A stretch of 64,000 nucleotides of DNA from Rhizophagus clarus (taxonomy: Eukaryota; Glomeromycota; Glomeromycetes; Glomerales; Glomeraceae), in the NCBI GenBank assembly GCA_015698045.1, contig BLAL01000299.1, positions 96,802 to 160,801 on the forward strand, read 5' to 3'. Position numbers and translations under genes: made by a program. Of this stretch, positions 1-14,100 are shown in pieces. Position 1 is the first letter of the stretch, and the number at the start of each line of letters is the position of its first letter. The notes under the pieces were generated by a model, which did not search any database, was not told the origin of the DNA, and saw only the letters and a list, made by a program, of their open reading frames with translations.

Positions 1-348
1 AAATATATTATGGTAAATGAATGGTTGAGATTAACAATACTAATTTTACGGATAAATAAATATTATAATTGTTAGTATAATTGTATTATGAAACGAAGTT
101 CAAAAAAATTGGTAATATGATAGAAAAAAATGCAGCAGATCTTATAATTGTTTTAACATGTGACTTGGTGTAATAATAACGTATGATTTTAATTAGTTAA
201 ATTAAATGATCATCATGCCATTATAATTTTCTAAAAGTATAAAAATCTCAATTTCTGAATTTGTTTTAACGAAAATTTTTTTTTTTTTTTTTTTTAACCG
301 GTCAAAGAAAAAAAAAAAATATTAACAATAAATATTCACATAATAAAA
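1..348. other. 5' flank of zinc transporter gene
   Basis: AT-rich DNA with long T and A runs just before the ATG at 349. No open frame or recognisable element was seen. It presumably holds the promoter and 5' UTR of the downstream gene. Confidence 0.5.
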
Positions 349-2252
349 ATGAAGTTAACACGACAAGCCCGTATGATCATACTGCTTATACTTGATATTT
401 TTTTTTTTATATCAGAAATTGTTTTTGGTTATTGGATTAATTCTTTAGCGTTAATAGCTGACTCATTTCATATGTTAAATGATATATTTAGTTTGGTGAT
501 TGCTTTATATGCTTTAAAGGTACAAGAATCATTAATTTTTTTCATAAAATGATAAAAAAATTTTTTTTTTTTTTTTTTTTTTTTTGATTAATAAGTCCTT
601 TGTTCATTACGATCAGCTTGCTTCTAAGACAACTTTTTCATCAAAATATTCATACGGTTGGCAACGAGCGGAAATTTTAGGTGCTCTTGTTAATGGTGTA
701 TTTTTAGTAGCTTTATGTCTTAGTATTTTCCTTCAAGCAATTGAAAGATTTATTGATCCACCAGGTTAGTAATTTTTATTTTTAAAATATCTACAAATAT
801 TTTATAACTTTTTATAATTGTAAAACTTTATTAATTTTAGAAATTAAAAGTCCAAAAATTATGTTGGGTGTCGGTTGTGCAGGATTATTTTCAAATATAA
901 TTGGATTATTATTATTTCATGGTAATACGGAATTTTTTAAAGTTCATGTGAAATTTTATTATTTCATATCATATGTTGAATTCTTATTTTTATAGAACAC
1001 AGTCATGAACATAGTCATGGTCACACTCATGATCATGGTAAGAAATCTGCTGATGTTATTAATGCCGATGACAGTATTGTGCCAATAGATGAAATACTTG
1101 TACATCCTGCTGCGTCACGTCGATCTATAGTCAAAGCTGCACAGGAATCACGAGAATCACGGGAATTTTCAGAAAATATAAATAATGATACAATTCATTC
1201 AAATTCATCAAATAATGAAAACATTTCTATTAAAGAAGAATCATCTCAATGTGATACAGATAACAAACAAAAAATTCCTGAAATTAAAAATGATCACGAT
1301 CATAAATCTCGTGAAAAAAAACATAAAAATCTCAATATGTATGGAGTTTTCATCCACGTGTTGGGTGATGCTCTAGGTAATATTGGTGTCATTTGCTCCG
1401 GTTTATTTATATATTTAACGAATTTCTCGTGGAGATTTTATGCGGATCCTCTTATTAGGTAATAATAATATATATATTATAATCTTTATTTTAACAATAA
1501 TATCTGATATATTTCATTTTGTTGTACAGTTTAATACTTACAATTATTATACTCACGTCCGCTATTCCTTTAGGTAATTATTTTATACCCAATTTTTATT
1601 TATTATATATGCTAATATAACCATTGTTTTATTTTATAGTAAAGAGCGCATCATATATTCTCTTACAAAAGGTTCCTTCAGGAATACCGATTGACGATGT
1701 GCGATTAAAAATTAAAGAGGTTTGTTGTAAGAATTACTTTGAAGTTTTTAAGATGTTTAATGATTTAATTGTTTAAATCCGCTATTTTCTCATCTTACCT
1801 GAAGTTATGTGGAGTATTATCCGTTCATGAACTACATATTTGGCAACTTTCTGATACGAAGCGAATATGTTCAGTACATATTTTACTTGCGCCATCAGCT
1901 AATTATATGGAGATAGCCGCCGATATAAGAAAAGTACTTCATGCTTATGGAGTTCATTCAGTAACAATACAACCAGAATATGTAAAGATTGGATTAAATA
2001 GAAATGATGGTGGCGAAGTAATTATGGTGGTTGAAAATTCAGCGAAAGGAGTAGTAGAACTTGTCGCCAATGACGTAGTAAGTAATTTTAAACTATTGGA
2101 TTTTTTTTTAAAAAAAATTTTAACTTTATACATATTTATTTGAAAATTTATAGGATAATCACGAAACTGCTTGCTTGCTTCGTTGTAACTTGGATTCTTC
2201 TTGTACTCCGAATTTATGTTGTCCGTCTCCAGTACCAACAACTACAAATTAA
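349..2252 (+). CDS. Vacuolar-type zinc transporter, cation diffusion facilitator (Zrc1/Cot1/SLC30-like)
   Basis: Eight exons: 349-519, 617-764, 841-921, 996-1458, 1530-1573, 1640-1719, 1805-2077, 2154-2252. They join in frame to 452 codons plus stop, all with GT-AG introns. Six hydrophobic segments are visible. The HxxxD metal-site motifs that mark zinc-type CDF proteins are present in TM2 (HMLND) and TM5 (HVLGD). The signature SKYSYGWQRAEILGALVNG lies between TM2 and TM3. The TM4-TM5 loop is His-rich (HSHEHSHGHTHDHG) and is followed by about 100 polar residues. The cytoplasmic C-terminal domain carries VHELHIWQLSDTK, and the tail is Cys-rich (CNLDSSCTPNLCC), as in Zrc1-like proteins. Family knowledge: these antiporters move Zn2+ out of the cytosol into vacuole or ER in exchange for H+. 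The next gene starts 180 bp downstream on the same strand. Substrate (Zn versus Cd/Co) is inferred from the motifs. Confidence 0.93.
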
Positions 2253-2431
2253 TTTTGATAAATCAGTTTAATTATAACAAATACTAATAGCATCATGGCA
2301 CACGTGACAATTCTACAGTCATACAGATTTAGTTACACTAGCACCAGATTTTTTTATGAAAAAAAAAAAATTTTTTTTTTTTTCAATTAAATGTACTCTT
2401 ATTTTCTTTTATAAACGTACGTGTATACCTA

Positions 2432-3240
2432 ATGTCAGCATTGTTTACAGAAGAATTGCAACGGATAATAAACTCGTTTATTATTGTAATAATATTATTT
2501 GCAACTGCTTATGTAATAACATCAATTGTATTTCCCTCAGAAAAAAAAATAACGAAATTTGAAAGATTTGTATTTATATGGTTAATATGGGACGCATCAA
2601 TTCATTTAATTTTAGAAGGTTCATTTGTAATATTAAGTTTAATTAGTACTGTAGAAGAAAGTAATGGAATTCTGGCTGAACTATGTATGCTATTAATAAT
2701 ACTATCCTTTTCATAAAATATATAAAATAAATAAATTATAATTTTTTTTTTTAATAAAAAAAAAAAAAAAAAAAAATAGGGAAAGAATATGGTAAAGCGG
2801 ATTCAAGATGGTTATATTCGGATCCAACAATACTTTCAGTAGAAATTCCGACATTTATATTTTGTGGACCATTAACATTATATGTAATATATTTAATTAT
2901 AATAAATCATTCTACAAGACATTATTGGCAAATGATTTTATGTACATGTGAAATATATGGATGTTGGATAACTTTTTGTCCTGAATGGTTAACAGGAAAT
3001 AAAGGACTTGATACGGAAAATTTAATATATTTTTGGATTTACCTTTTGGTAAGTTGTTTGTTTATATATTTTTTGGTATCAAATAATCATACTCATTTTT
3101 TTTTTTTTTCTTAATTAAAGTTTTTTAATGGAATTTGGGTAATTGTACCGATGATACTTATGTATCAATCCTGGAAAGTTATAACAGAAAATGATAAATT
3201 GGTAAAAGAATTTAAATTAAAGGAACTAAAAGTTGATTAA
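2432..3240 (+). CDS. EXPERA-domain sterol delta8-delta7 isomerase (emopamil-binding protein family)
   Basis: Three exons: 2432-2684, 2780-3048, 3121-3240, giving 213 residues, a usual length for EBP. The first junction splits the Trp codon of LWKEYGKADSRW, a conserved EBP stretch. Four to five membrane helices are visible. Residues matching the EBP active site are present: His and Glu in WDASIHLILEG, Glu and Thr in SVEIPT, and Asn and Trp in FFNGIWVIVP. Family knowledge: EBP moves the C8 double bond of sterol intermediates to C7 in the ER. Fungi of the Dikarya use the unrelated Erg2 for this step, so an EBP-type enzyme is informative about lineage. A related EBP-like (EBPL) role cannot be excluded from sequence alone. 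It converges on the receptor gene at 3546. Confidence 0.88.
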
Positions 3241-3545
3241 AAATATATACGCAATTAAAGGTTTTTTTTTTTTTTAATGAATTCATTCTGATATAATAAT
3301 TATACGTTAATTATTTACAACAAATATAAATAAATATATATATACAGTATGTACATATATATTTCTTCTTTTATTCTCATTTCAAAGTTGGTTTCATTCA
3401 CAAAAAAATACGAAATAAAAAACTTCGATATTATTAATCTAATATTATTAAAATTATTATACAAATTTTACAGTGAATATTTTTTTTTTTTTTTTTTTGG
3501 TATATGCGTGATTTTTTTCAATCTTAACAATTTGTAAACTAACAC

Positions 3546-5471
3546 TTAAGAGATTGAAGAATTATCACCATTATTATGAAAATAAGGATCAGGTATGCTC
3601 TCATTAAAAGAAATAAAAGAATGACAATGACTGTTATTAAAAGTAGATGATTCAATATTAGAAGGAGGAGGAGTAACACTTAATAAGGATTCACGAAGGC
3701 TCCTATTAAAAATTTTTCGTGATTCCGAATTAAAAGATAAAATAGGAGGAGGAGTTGTAATAATACTTTGATCAGAAAATATGAATGGTACTAGAAAATC
3801 AATATCAATTATATCATCTTCACACCATTCATATTCTCCATTTTCATTTTCTTTTAAATCATCATCTTCCACTTCAATGATATTATCATTATCGTTATTG
3901 TCTTCAGTATTTCCAGTAATATTTGAACTATTCCTATCAACTAAAGTTAAATCAGTATTGGCACGAGTAGGCGAACTTGGTATACTAGGTAAATCATCTT
4001 CAACTATTATACTCATCATTTCTATATTATTGTTGTTGTTATTAGAGTAAGATGAATAACTTGATATTGAAGAACTTAATGAAGGATTTAAACGATGACT
4101 TTTCTTTGTTGAAGAATAAGATTTTGTTGGAAATGTTATAGAATTATTGGAACTACTTCTACTATGTCGTGTTATATTACTATTATTTCCATTATCAGAA
4201 GAAGAATGTTTTTTTTGTTTTGAAAATATTTCATTTTTTAAAAAAGTGAGAGTTTTAGCAACTCCACCTAAATTAGTTAATACGATAAATAATATATATA
4301 CCCATGATTGATTTACGTCAAATAAAAAACATAGGCAATATATTATAAAAGGTGTGTATTGCATTAATTGTAAAAATATGTAAGAAGCCATTTTACGTGT
4401 TGCTCTTGTTATATTTGAAGCGATTTTTAATTGATCAAATGTAGGTACATTTGAATTTGTTCGATATTGACTTAAAGCATTCATGAAGAAACTAGGTGGT
4501 CTCAATTCTAATCCATCCGAAGGATTTTGTAATGTGTAAGAAGAGGATCTGGATGATGTCATTGATGTAGTTGAAAATTTACGAGTAGATAATCTTGAAA
4601 TATCCCGTGAACTAACACCACTCCTTTTTCGAATGGATTTAAATACAGGTGAAGTGAGCATAGTTTCTACTCCATGAATTCTTTTTATTACTTTTAAATA
4701 ACAAAATGTAGTTATTATTATTACTATATATGCAAATACTATCAAAGTTATCATTGAAATTCTACTACCATTTTTACGATCTATTCTGTTCATAAAACAC
4801 CTAAAAAAGAAGTGTTATAATTTATTAATTTCAAAAAAAAAAAAAAAAAAAAGATTTAGAGAAATTAAGACATACCAATAATTGTCTTGTCCATATCCAT
4901 TAGTCACAATCGTTAATATACTAATTAATAAACTAGGTACTACTATGATTACTCCTAATACCCAATCGTAATTTCCTAAACTTGCAACTCGTCTTTTACA
5001 TACACGTAAATAAGTAACCACCGCGATAACTACCATTAACATCATATTCATTGTAATGAACGTTGATATACTAAATCCAATTCCTTCACATAATCCACCA
5101 GAATTTAATAATTTATCATTTTGCATAGGATAAAATAAATTTGGTATCGTTATAAGTGCGATTAATAGGTCCATTATTGACATATAAAGTGGAAATCTTT
5201 GTGAAGGTGATAATCTTCCTGGTTTACGTTTTTTCCATCTATTAAAAGTTATTATGATTATTATACAACATCCAACTATATTTGCGAATGACGTTACTAT
5301 TCCTCCTACAAAAAATATTCCACTTCCTATCGGATCTTTTGATTGTATGCTACCTTTATTTTCTTCTTCGGACCTGCCGGTATCATTATTATTTGATATT
5401 ATCATACCATTACTATGCTTTATTAAAAATATTATTATCCCTAGTAATAATTTTATTATTGAACGCGTCAT
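3546..5471 (-). CDS. Seven-transmembrane GPCR-like receptor with long acidic Ser-rich tail
   Basis: Two exons, 5471-4876 and 4800-3546, joined by a 75-bp GT-AG intron; 616 residues. Residues 1-22 look like a signal peptide, followed by a short polar ectodomain. TM1 is at about 52-76, TM2 about 95-115, TM3 about 128-155 and TM4 about 167-190. The intron falls in the loop before TM5 (about 210-238). TM6 is at about 335-362 and TM7 about 365-388. A conserved-type Cys sits at the top of TM3 (GGLCEGIGF). The third cytoplasmic loop is long and Ser/Arg-rich (RKRSGVSSRDISRLSTRKFS), and the tail of about 225 residues is Ser/Asn/Asp-rich. These are plausible phosphorylation regions. No ligand class can be assigned. 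The layout resembles fungal Git3/cAMP-receptor-like GPCRs, but this is architecture only. Confidence 0.75.
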
Positions 5472-6061
5472 TCCTATTATTATTCTTTCTTTTAATAAAA
5501 AGTATAAAATTGTTCGAAATTGAGTTTTAATATTTTATTTGTTCATTAATTCATAAAATTTAAATAAGATTAAATAAAGATTCTACTGAAATTTTTAATA
5601 AAATAAATAAAAATAGCAAAATTTTATCTTTGCTCGCGACTCGAAAAAAATGTATATATTTATTTATATATTAATTATTAACTGTTAATGATTAAAAATT
5701 TGATTATAGAAAGTTAAAAAAAAAAAGAAAGTTTTTTTTTTTTTAAAAAAAAAAGAAAAGTTCGTGGGTAGTAAAAAAAAATTAAAATTAAATTTTTTTG
5801 AACGCTTGGTTTCGGTATTATTTAAATAAATTTTAATAAAGTTATACATAAACAATGGTTAATGATTTATGATTTTCAAATTAATATTATCGTTATTAGA
5901 ATATATAAAAATTTTTACGGGGTATTTATTACTTGTAATAGGTAAATAATTACTCGGCTTTGACAACAATAATATGATACGTATATAAATGGATTGTTTA
6001 TTAATAATCTACAATCAAAAAATTTTTCCATCCATTTCGGAAAAATACACAATTGCAACGA

Positions 6062-6092
<31 letters not shown>

Positions 6093-7761
6093 GAATTACT
6101 CTTTTTTCTTCTTCTTTCAAAAGGTTTTTACAAACACGGGGAATTAATTCTTTCTTTTTTTGTTAAAGGAAATTAATAAAAAAAAGAAATTTTTCTTTTT
6201 TCCCGCCATAATAACTGTGTATCAATTAATAAGCTGACCAATGATTTTAATTATGAGCCGATTGAAATTGGTAATAAAACCAATTTTCTTAATAAGTATT
6301 ACAGAGAGAATAAAAATTATTTCTGTGAAAATTTTTCTCATATAAATTTAAATTTAATTAGCGGATTAATTTACTATTTTTCTCTTATTTAAATCGTTCG
6401 CGAGATAAACAAAAAAACATCACTGTTACTTTTGAGACCCTTAATGGTTAAATTTTAACTTTATAAACCTCCGAATATTTGTTATTTTATTTACAATTTT
6501 TTATATTTAAAAAAAAACCAACAAAAAAAAAAAGATAATAAAGAATAACTTTTTTTTTTTTAATATTGTGTCATGTAACTTTTTTTTTTTTTTACAATGT
6601 TAAACATTGAAACAAAATTATTCGTTTTGAGTTTTTTAGGTTTGGATCTTCAAAAAAACTTATCGAAATTATATATAAATGGAGTTTCTCCCCGTCGTTT
6701 AGAATTTTTGTTATCTGTTGTGATTCTTTTTAATGTTTTCGACTGCTTGCTTCATTGTTTGTATCGCTTAATTCATGTTTGGAATACATTATGATTATTT
6801 ATTAATTATTACAGTCCGATTATTTATATGTCAAAAAAAAAAGACCAAAATGAAAAGCATAAAAATGAACTTTATTTTGAAATAATAAACCAATTAACGG
6901 TTAAATGACGAATATGATCGTTCAAAAAAAAGGGGGAAAGGAAAAGGGGAATTTCCTATAAGGAATTCTGTTAAATGTTGTGTTTTAGTAAAAGGAAATT
7001 AAAGATAAAAAAATATATATCTGATATATTTTTATAATTTATAATGATAAGAAAAAAAAAAAAAAAAAAACTTTAATATTCTAGAAAAACATTCCGTTTT
7101 TCTTTTTATGTTTGACAAATATAACTTCGCATTTGAAATAAAATACAAATTTCTAATCATTGTTACATGTTATTTCAAAGCTCCCGATTTTGTATAATTG
7201 ATCGAAATAAGTCGCGTACTTCATTTTTCTTCCAATTTAAAAATTGTAGTACATTATTTTTACTTAGGTTATTTTGAGAGCAACTTAAAGCTACGAAAAT
7301 ATCTCCATCATTTATTCTTTGTTGAATGAAACATTAATCTATCAATTAATTCATATTTTAAAGTGAGAATTGTTAGGTAGATAAATGAGGTTATTAATCC
7401 AGCTGCATCAGAATCAAGTCGATGACAAATTCGACTTCGGATATATTTTCTCTGTCAAGTTATATTACTGCTTAAAATTAACTTTATCATTAATAACGTC
7501 AAAATTCATTTAAAAAAGTGTAAAAATTTATAAGAACAAAATCTTTAAAATTTTATTTAATAAATAATAAATATAACAAATTCATTTGATGATAAATAAA
7601 ATAAAAAATAAACAAAAAGCTACAAGATAAAGACTAAATATTTTTTTTTTTTTTTTTAAAAAAAAAAACTAAACTATATTTGATATCTAATAAATAAATT
7701 ATCAAAAAGATCGATGATTGATTTTTAAATTCTAATGAATATACTAATATAATATTATAGA
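5472..7761. other. Intergenic AT-rich spacer
   Basis: About 2.3 kb between the start of the receptor gene and the 3' end of the giant gene. It holds many A/T runs and no convincing exon chain. A 65-codon frame at 6597-6794 has some hydrophobic character but no splice partners or recognisable motif. I do not call a gene here. Confidence 0.5.
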
Positions 7762-8100
7762 TTAACAACAGTCTCCACCTGGTTTGTAATATTCGTCCAT
7801 CAAAAATTTAGTGGCTCTTTTAGCTCGATTTAAGACATCATCTTTATTGCCATGAGTAACATTGTTATCAAATAATCTATTAACTTCTTCTTCAGTATAT
7901 TTGAGTGCCAATTTAGTGGCTTCAGATACATCTTCTAAGGTCTTATTTTGAGCGCTATCAAGTTTGACTTTACATTTTGCTCTGGCAGCTGCTCCTACTA
8001 CAATCAATTCGGAGTTGAGATAAGAATCTTTTTGAGTTAAAGCACGACCATCAGATCCATAATTAACAGATTGAGAAGGTTTATTTAAAACCTCTTTGAC
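7762..8100 (-). other. Non-repeat C-terminal module of the giant protein ending in GGDCC
   Basis: After the last helical repeat there are about 100 residues that do not follow the repeat pattern. They contain a small-residue helix (VVGAAARAKCKVK) and a helical stretch (RAKRATKFLMDEYYKPGG) before the terminal Cys-Cys. The double Cys at the extreme C-terminus resembles a Rab-type geranylgeranylation or palmitoylation site. Modification is unproven. Confidence 0.5.
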
Positions 8101-11100
8101 AATGTTAGTATTTTTGTTATTGAGAAATTCGCAACCCTGTTGAATCAAATATTGTTCACAAGCTGAATATAATTCTTTCTCCAAATCGGAATTGTGAACT
8201 TGTTCACTGATCCAGGTACTTGCTCGATCACAAGATGTACGCCATTCAGATTCATAATCAATCAAAACTATTTTGAGATAGGTAACAACAAATGCGGATA
8301 TCCAAAGGCTTTTATCAAGACGTCTCAAACGTAGACTACCAACGTAAGTTTTAAGAGTATCGACAGCTTCTTCGGGAGAAGCAATCTTGAGTTGATCGGA
8401 AATTATTTTGTGAAGAGTGAAAGATCCATTGTTGTGTTGAGACTTGCATAAAGAACGAGCATGATCAACTTTAGCATCAGATTTGAGTCCATTATATATG
8501 GCAGTTTTCGTTTCATCATCTACATCAAGCGTAGTAACTGAAACATCTATGGTTTGAGAATTATAAGCCTCCACGGCTCTTTCAATCAGATACTGGTCGC
8601 AAGCAGAGTTCAATTCTTCTAACTCGTTACCGCTAAGTTGTTTACTGGTTACCAACTTATCTGCTTTTTCACAAACGTTACGCCATTCATTTTCGTAATC
8701 AATTAAGACACATTTGAAATATGTAATAGTAAATAAAGTTTGCCAAATTGATTTGATTGATTCATCACACTGCTTCAGATTTTTGATTCCAACATAACGA
8801 GTAATTCCTTTAATAAATTCGTCAATTGATGAAATTTTAAGATGTTCACGAATTGATGGATGTAAGATGAAAGAACCATCACTATTTTGAGATTTGCAAA
8901 TTAACCGAGCGTCTTCAATGGTGGGACTTGATTGAAGATATTCAAGCACAGTTGTACGAGTTTCTTTAGAAACTTCAAGTTTGACCTTTTCTATTTCTTC
9001 TACAATTACATGTTCAATTTCTTTGGTGCCTTCTTCAATCACGTATTGTTCACATGCGTTAAATAATTCTTTTTCTAATTCTTTGTTGTTGTTAAGTTGT
9101 TGGCTCAACCAAGAACTAGCACGTTCACATACAGTTTGAGTTTCACCTTGGTATTCAATAAGAACATATCTTAAAATATAAATTGTGAGCGCAGTTTCAA
9201 AGACCGAGTCTTTATATGTTCTTAAATGCTGGTTATTAATGTAGCTTTTCACATTCGTAATTGACCTATTAGTGTTGATAACTTTAAGTTGGTTTTTGAT
9301 TGAATCATGGAGAGTAATTGAGCCATCATTATTTTGAGATGAGCATATTGAATGAACATCGTCAGCGCTGTATTTTCCTTTCAAAATAGAGATAACTGTT
9401 TGCTTCGTTTCTTCATCAACTACAATTTTTCTGACTTGAAGGGTTCTTTCTTCTTTTTGCTTAACTAGTTTACGTGTCACACGATCTACAACATATTTGT
9501 TCGAAGTTTCCAAAAGTTCTTGCATTAACTTATCATCTCCTCCGAGCTGGGATCGAACATATTCTTCAGCTTTGTTGTATTTGTCTTTCCAATCATTTTC
9601 GTGTTGACTAGCTGTATTTTTCAAATATTGCCTAAGATAAACGTAAAAAAAATTTAGAATAAAGGAAAAATATAAGATAAAAAAAAAATCATATAAAATA
9701 ATATGCTTACATTGATATAACAGTATGCCAAACCGAGGGACCGATATTTTTGAGTTTTTCATTTCTGGTATAAGTTATTACGGAGGTAACTAGAGATTCA
9801 GGAGAAGTAGAATTGAGCTTATTGGTGATTTCTTCATTAACTTCAAAGGAACCGTCAGTTTTTTGTGTTGAAACAATGGTTTCAGTAATTTCAGGAGTAA
9901 TTTGTATTTCTTTTAAAGCTTCTTTCTTAGATTCCTCTGTCACCTTTTCCGAACTTTTGTCAATTACTACTTTGCTTGATGCTTTTATGATGTCTTCCTC
10001 AAGTTGAGCATCTCCAATTTGAGATCTAAGATATTCCCTGGCTTGTTTATATTTTTGTGATAACTTGCTTGGAAGGTTATCTGTGTCCGTCGTAACTGTA
10101 CGTAAATATGCGATCATAAGTGCTGTTTTAAAGATAGAATCGGATTTTTCAGGTTTAATTTTATCGCTATCAACATATAATTTAATTTTCTTGACTAAAT
10201 CCTCAGAGGAAGTATTAAGTTCTTTGTTGATTGTTGTGCTTATTTCAAAGGATCCATCCTCTTTCTGAGATGATAAAGCATCGTCGACAGTTTCTTCGGA
10301 GGTTGATGCTCGTATAGCAAGAACAGCAGCTTTCTTTTTATCTTTGATAACTTTTTGAGTCGATTGTTTTACAACATATTTGCTAGAAGCATCTATTAAT
10401 TCATCCACATCTTTAGAATTTCCAATTTCTTTAGTTAGATATTGATGAGCTTTCTCATATTTTTCTTTCCATTCACCTTCATGCTGATCCGCTAAATTTT
10501 TGAGGTATGCAACGTTCACGGCCGTAGTAATCCAGGTAGGTTTTGCGTCTTTGAGTTTTTCACTTGTGATATATTGTTTAACAGTAGTCAATACTTTTTC
10601 TTTCGAAGGTGCATCTAGTTGTTCACAAACGGTTTCGCCAACCTCAATAGAACCATCATCATTTTGTTCCGATACTACATACTGGATAACTTCTTTGGTC
10701 GTAGAGGATGACTTAACAGTATCAAGAGCATCGACTTTTTCATGACTATGATCATCATCATCAACTTTTCCTTCAAAGGTGATTGCGTCTTCAATATCTT
10801 TACCTAATTTTACAAAGCTAGTAGCAATATTATCAAATAATCCTTGTTTCGTTTTAGGTTGCTCAGTTTCAGGTTTAGCAGGAGTAGGTTGTTCTTTTTT
10901 AGGTTGAACTACTCCGGTATGTTCACTATGTTGATCTTTTTTAGGATGTGTTGCAGGGCTTGCAGGGCTTGCAGTACTAGGTTTTACTGGAGATTTTGTT
11001 GTACTACTGGTAGGAACTACAGGAACGGATTCAATTTTCTTTACTGTAGTTTGCTTTGTAGTATCACTACCCCAGGTGGGTAAGGTGGGTATCCACTTGA

Positions 11101-14100
11101 GCAAAGGTGATGATTCTTTTTTCTTATTGGAAACTCTCTCAACTACTATTTTCTCACAAGATTCTAAGATATCTTTTTCTAATTTTTCGTCGTTGATTTG
11201 AGTATGTAACCAAGCGAGGGCTTTTTCATTTTGATTTGTCAATTTTGGTTTATGTTTACCTAACACTTTGTTGGAGTAAGCTATTGTTATGAATGTGTTC
11301 CATACTTTGGTGTCCAATTTTTTGACACGTTCATCAGGAATACGAACGGAAGATGAAATATTTTCGGTTGTAATTTCTCCAAGTTTTTCGGTGATTTTGT
11401 CAGATATTTTTTCGTATGAACCTTCATTGTTTTGAACTTCAATGACTTCTGTAATCTCTTCTTCAGTTACGGTTTCTTGAATTTCTTTGACAACAGATTG
11501 ATCCGCTTTTTCTTTGATTATTTTTTTCGTTGCATGTTCAACAACAACTGTATCGGTTTTTTCCAATAATTCATTAATCTTTTCATCACTTCCTAATTCA
11601 GTTTTTAGATATTTCTCTGCCTTTTCAACTTTTTCTTTTAATTCTGGTGAAGCGTCAGTAGATGATGTTTTTCTGAGGAAGGATAAAGTAATAGCGGTAT
11701 TTATTATGTTTTTACTTTCAGGTAATTTAACACCTTTATCACCGAAATAAGATTTAACAGATGATAATAATGATTCGTTTGACTCAACATCGAGTTCCTT
11801 AGAAACGGTATCGGTAAGTTCTAATGATCCATCGTCCTTTTGGCTTGATACAATTTCTTTAGCTTTTTCGGTTGTGGTAGAGGTTTTAACAGTAGATACG
11901 GCATCTTCCTTTTCTTTCTTAACACTTTCTTCAACAATAATCTTATCCGATGTAGTTAATAACTCCTCTACTAATTTTTCATCTTTGAGTTCCTTAACAA
12001 GATATTTCTTGGCCTTCTCAGTTTGTTCATTATGTTGATCCGGAGATTGTGAGGTAATAGTTAAGTAACGGAGTGATAGGGCTGTTTCCCATATTTCTTT
12101 GGGGACCGATTTTAATTTTTCGCTAACATTATATGTTTGAATTGATGAATGTATGTTATCAGTAGAGACGTTAATTTGATCGGAAACGATTTTGTCTAAT
12201 TTAATAGAACCGTTGGCTTGTTGGTTATCAACGATCTTCTTGGATGTTTCAGGAGTGGTTTTTGATTTAAGATTGATAAGTGTAGAGGATACAGTATCGG
12301 CAGCATGTTGTGTTGTTTGAGATATGGTGTCAGTAATATATCCGGTTGTGGATCTAGCTGTATCAGTGATGTATCCAGTTGTATCGCTAATATATCCGGT
12401 TGTGCTTTTAGCTGTATCGCCAATATATTTACCCCAACCAGATCCCCAAGTAGACAAAGAAGCCCATGAAGATTCTTTTTTCTTATTAGAAGCTTTTTCG
12501 GCTACTATTTTCTCACAGGATTCTAAGATTTCTTTTTCTAATTTTTCGTCATTAATTTGAGTATGTAACCAAGCGAGGGCTTTTTCATTTTGCTTTGTCA
12601 ATTTGGGTTTATGTTTACCTAATACTTTGTTGGAGTAAGCTATTGTTATAAATGTGTTCCATACTTTAGTATCAAATTTTTTGACACGTTCATCAGGAAT
12701 ACGAATGGAGGATGAAATATTTTCGGTTGTGATTACTCCAAGTTTTTCGGTGATCTTGTCAGATATTTTTTCATATGAACCTTCGTCATTTTGAATTTCA
12801 ATAACTTTTGTGACCTCTTCTTCAGTTACGGTTTCTTGAATTTCTTCGACAACCGATTGTTCTGCTTTTTCTTTGATTACTTTTTTTGTTGCATGTTCAA
12901 CAACAACTGTATCGGTTTTTTCTAATAATTCATTAATCTTTTCATCACTTCCTAATTCAGTCTTTAGATATTTCTCTGCCTTTTCAACTTTTTCTTTTAG
13001 TTCTGGTGAAGTGTCAGTAGATGATGTTTTTCTGAGGAAGGATAAGGTTAGAGCGGTGTCCAATAGTTTTTTATTGTCAGGTAATTTATTACCGAGATAA
13101 GTTTTAACAGATGATACTAATGACTCGTTTGATTCAACATCGAGTTCCTTAGAAATGGTGTCGGTGAGTTCTAAAGATCCATCATCCTTTTGGCTTGATA
13201 CAATTTCTTCAGCTTTTTCGGTTGTGGTAGAGTTTTTGACGGTAGAAATGGCATCTTCTTTTTCTTTTTTGACACTTTGTTCGACAATAATCTTCTCCGA
13301 TGTATTTAATATCTCCTCTACTAATTTTTCATCTTTGAGTTCTTCGATAAGATATTTCTTGGCTTTTTCAGTTTGTTCCTTATGTTGATCCGGAGATTGT
13401 GAGGTAATAGTTAAGTAGCGGAGTGATAGGGCTGTTTCCCATATATTTTGAGGGACTGATTTTAATTTTTGACTAACATTATATGTTTGAATTGATGAAT
13501 GTATGTTGTCAGAGGAGATGTTAATTTGATCGGAAACGGTTTTGTCTAATTTAATAGAACCATCAGCTTTTTGGTTATCAACGATCTTCTTGGATGTTTC
13601 AGGAGTGGTTTTTGATTTAAGATTGATAAGTGTAGAGGATACAGTGTCGGCTGCATGTTGTGTTGTTTGAGATATGGTATCAGTAATATATCCGGTTGTG
13701 GATCTAGCTGTATCAGTGATATATCCAGTTGTATCGCTAATATATCCGGTTGTGCTTTTAGCTGTATCGCCAATATATTTACCCCAACCAGATCCCCAAG
13801 TAGACAAAGAAGCCCATGAAGATTCTTTTTTCTTATTAGAAGCTTTTTCGGCTACTATTTTCTCACAGGATTCTAAGATTTCTTTTTCTAATTTTTCATC
13901 ATTGACTTGAGTATGTAACCAAGCGAGGGCTTTCTCATTTTGATTTGTCAATTTGGGTTTATGTTTACCTAATACTTTGTTGGAGTAAGCAATTGTTATA
14001 AATGTGTTCCATACTTTGGTATCAAATTTTTTGACACGTTCATCAGGAATACGAACGGAAGATGAAATATTTTCGGTTGTGATTACTCCAAGTTTTTCGG

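Noticed and set aside
6597..6794. 65-codon hydrophobic frame
   Set aside because: Isolated, no recognised family; could be chance in AT-rich DNA.
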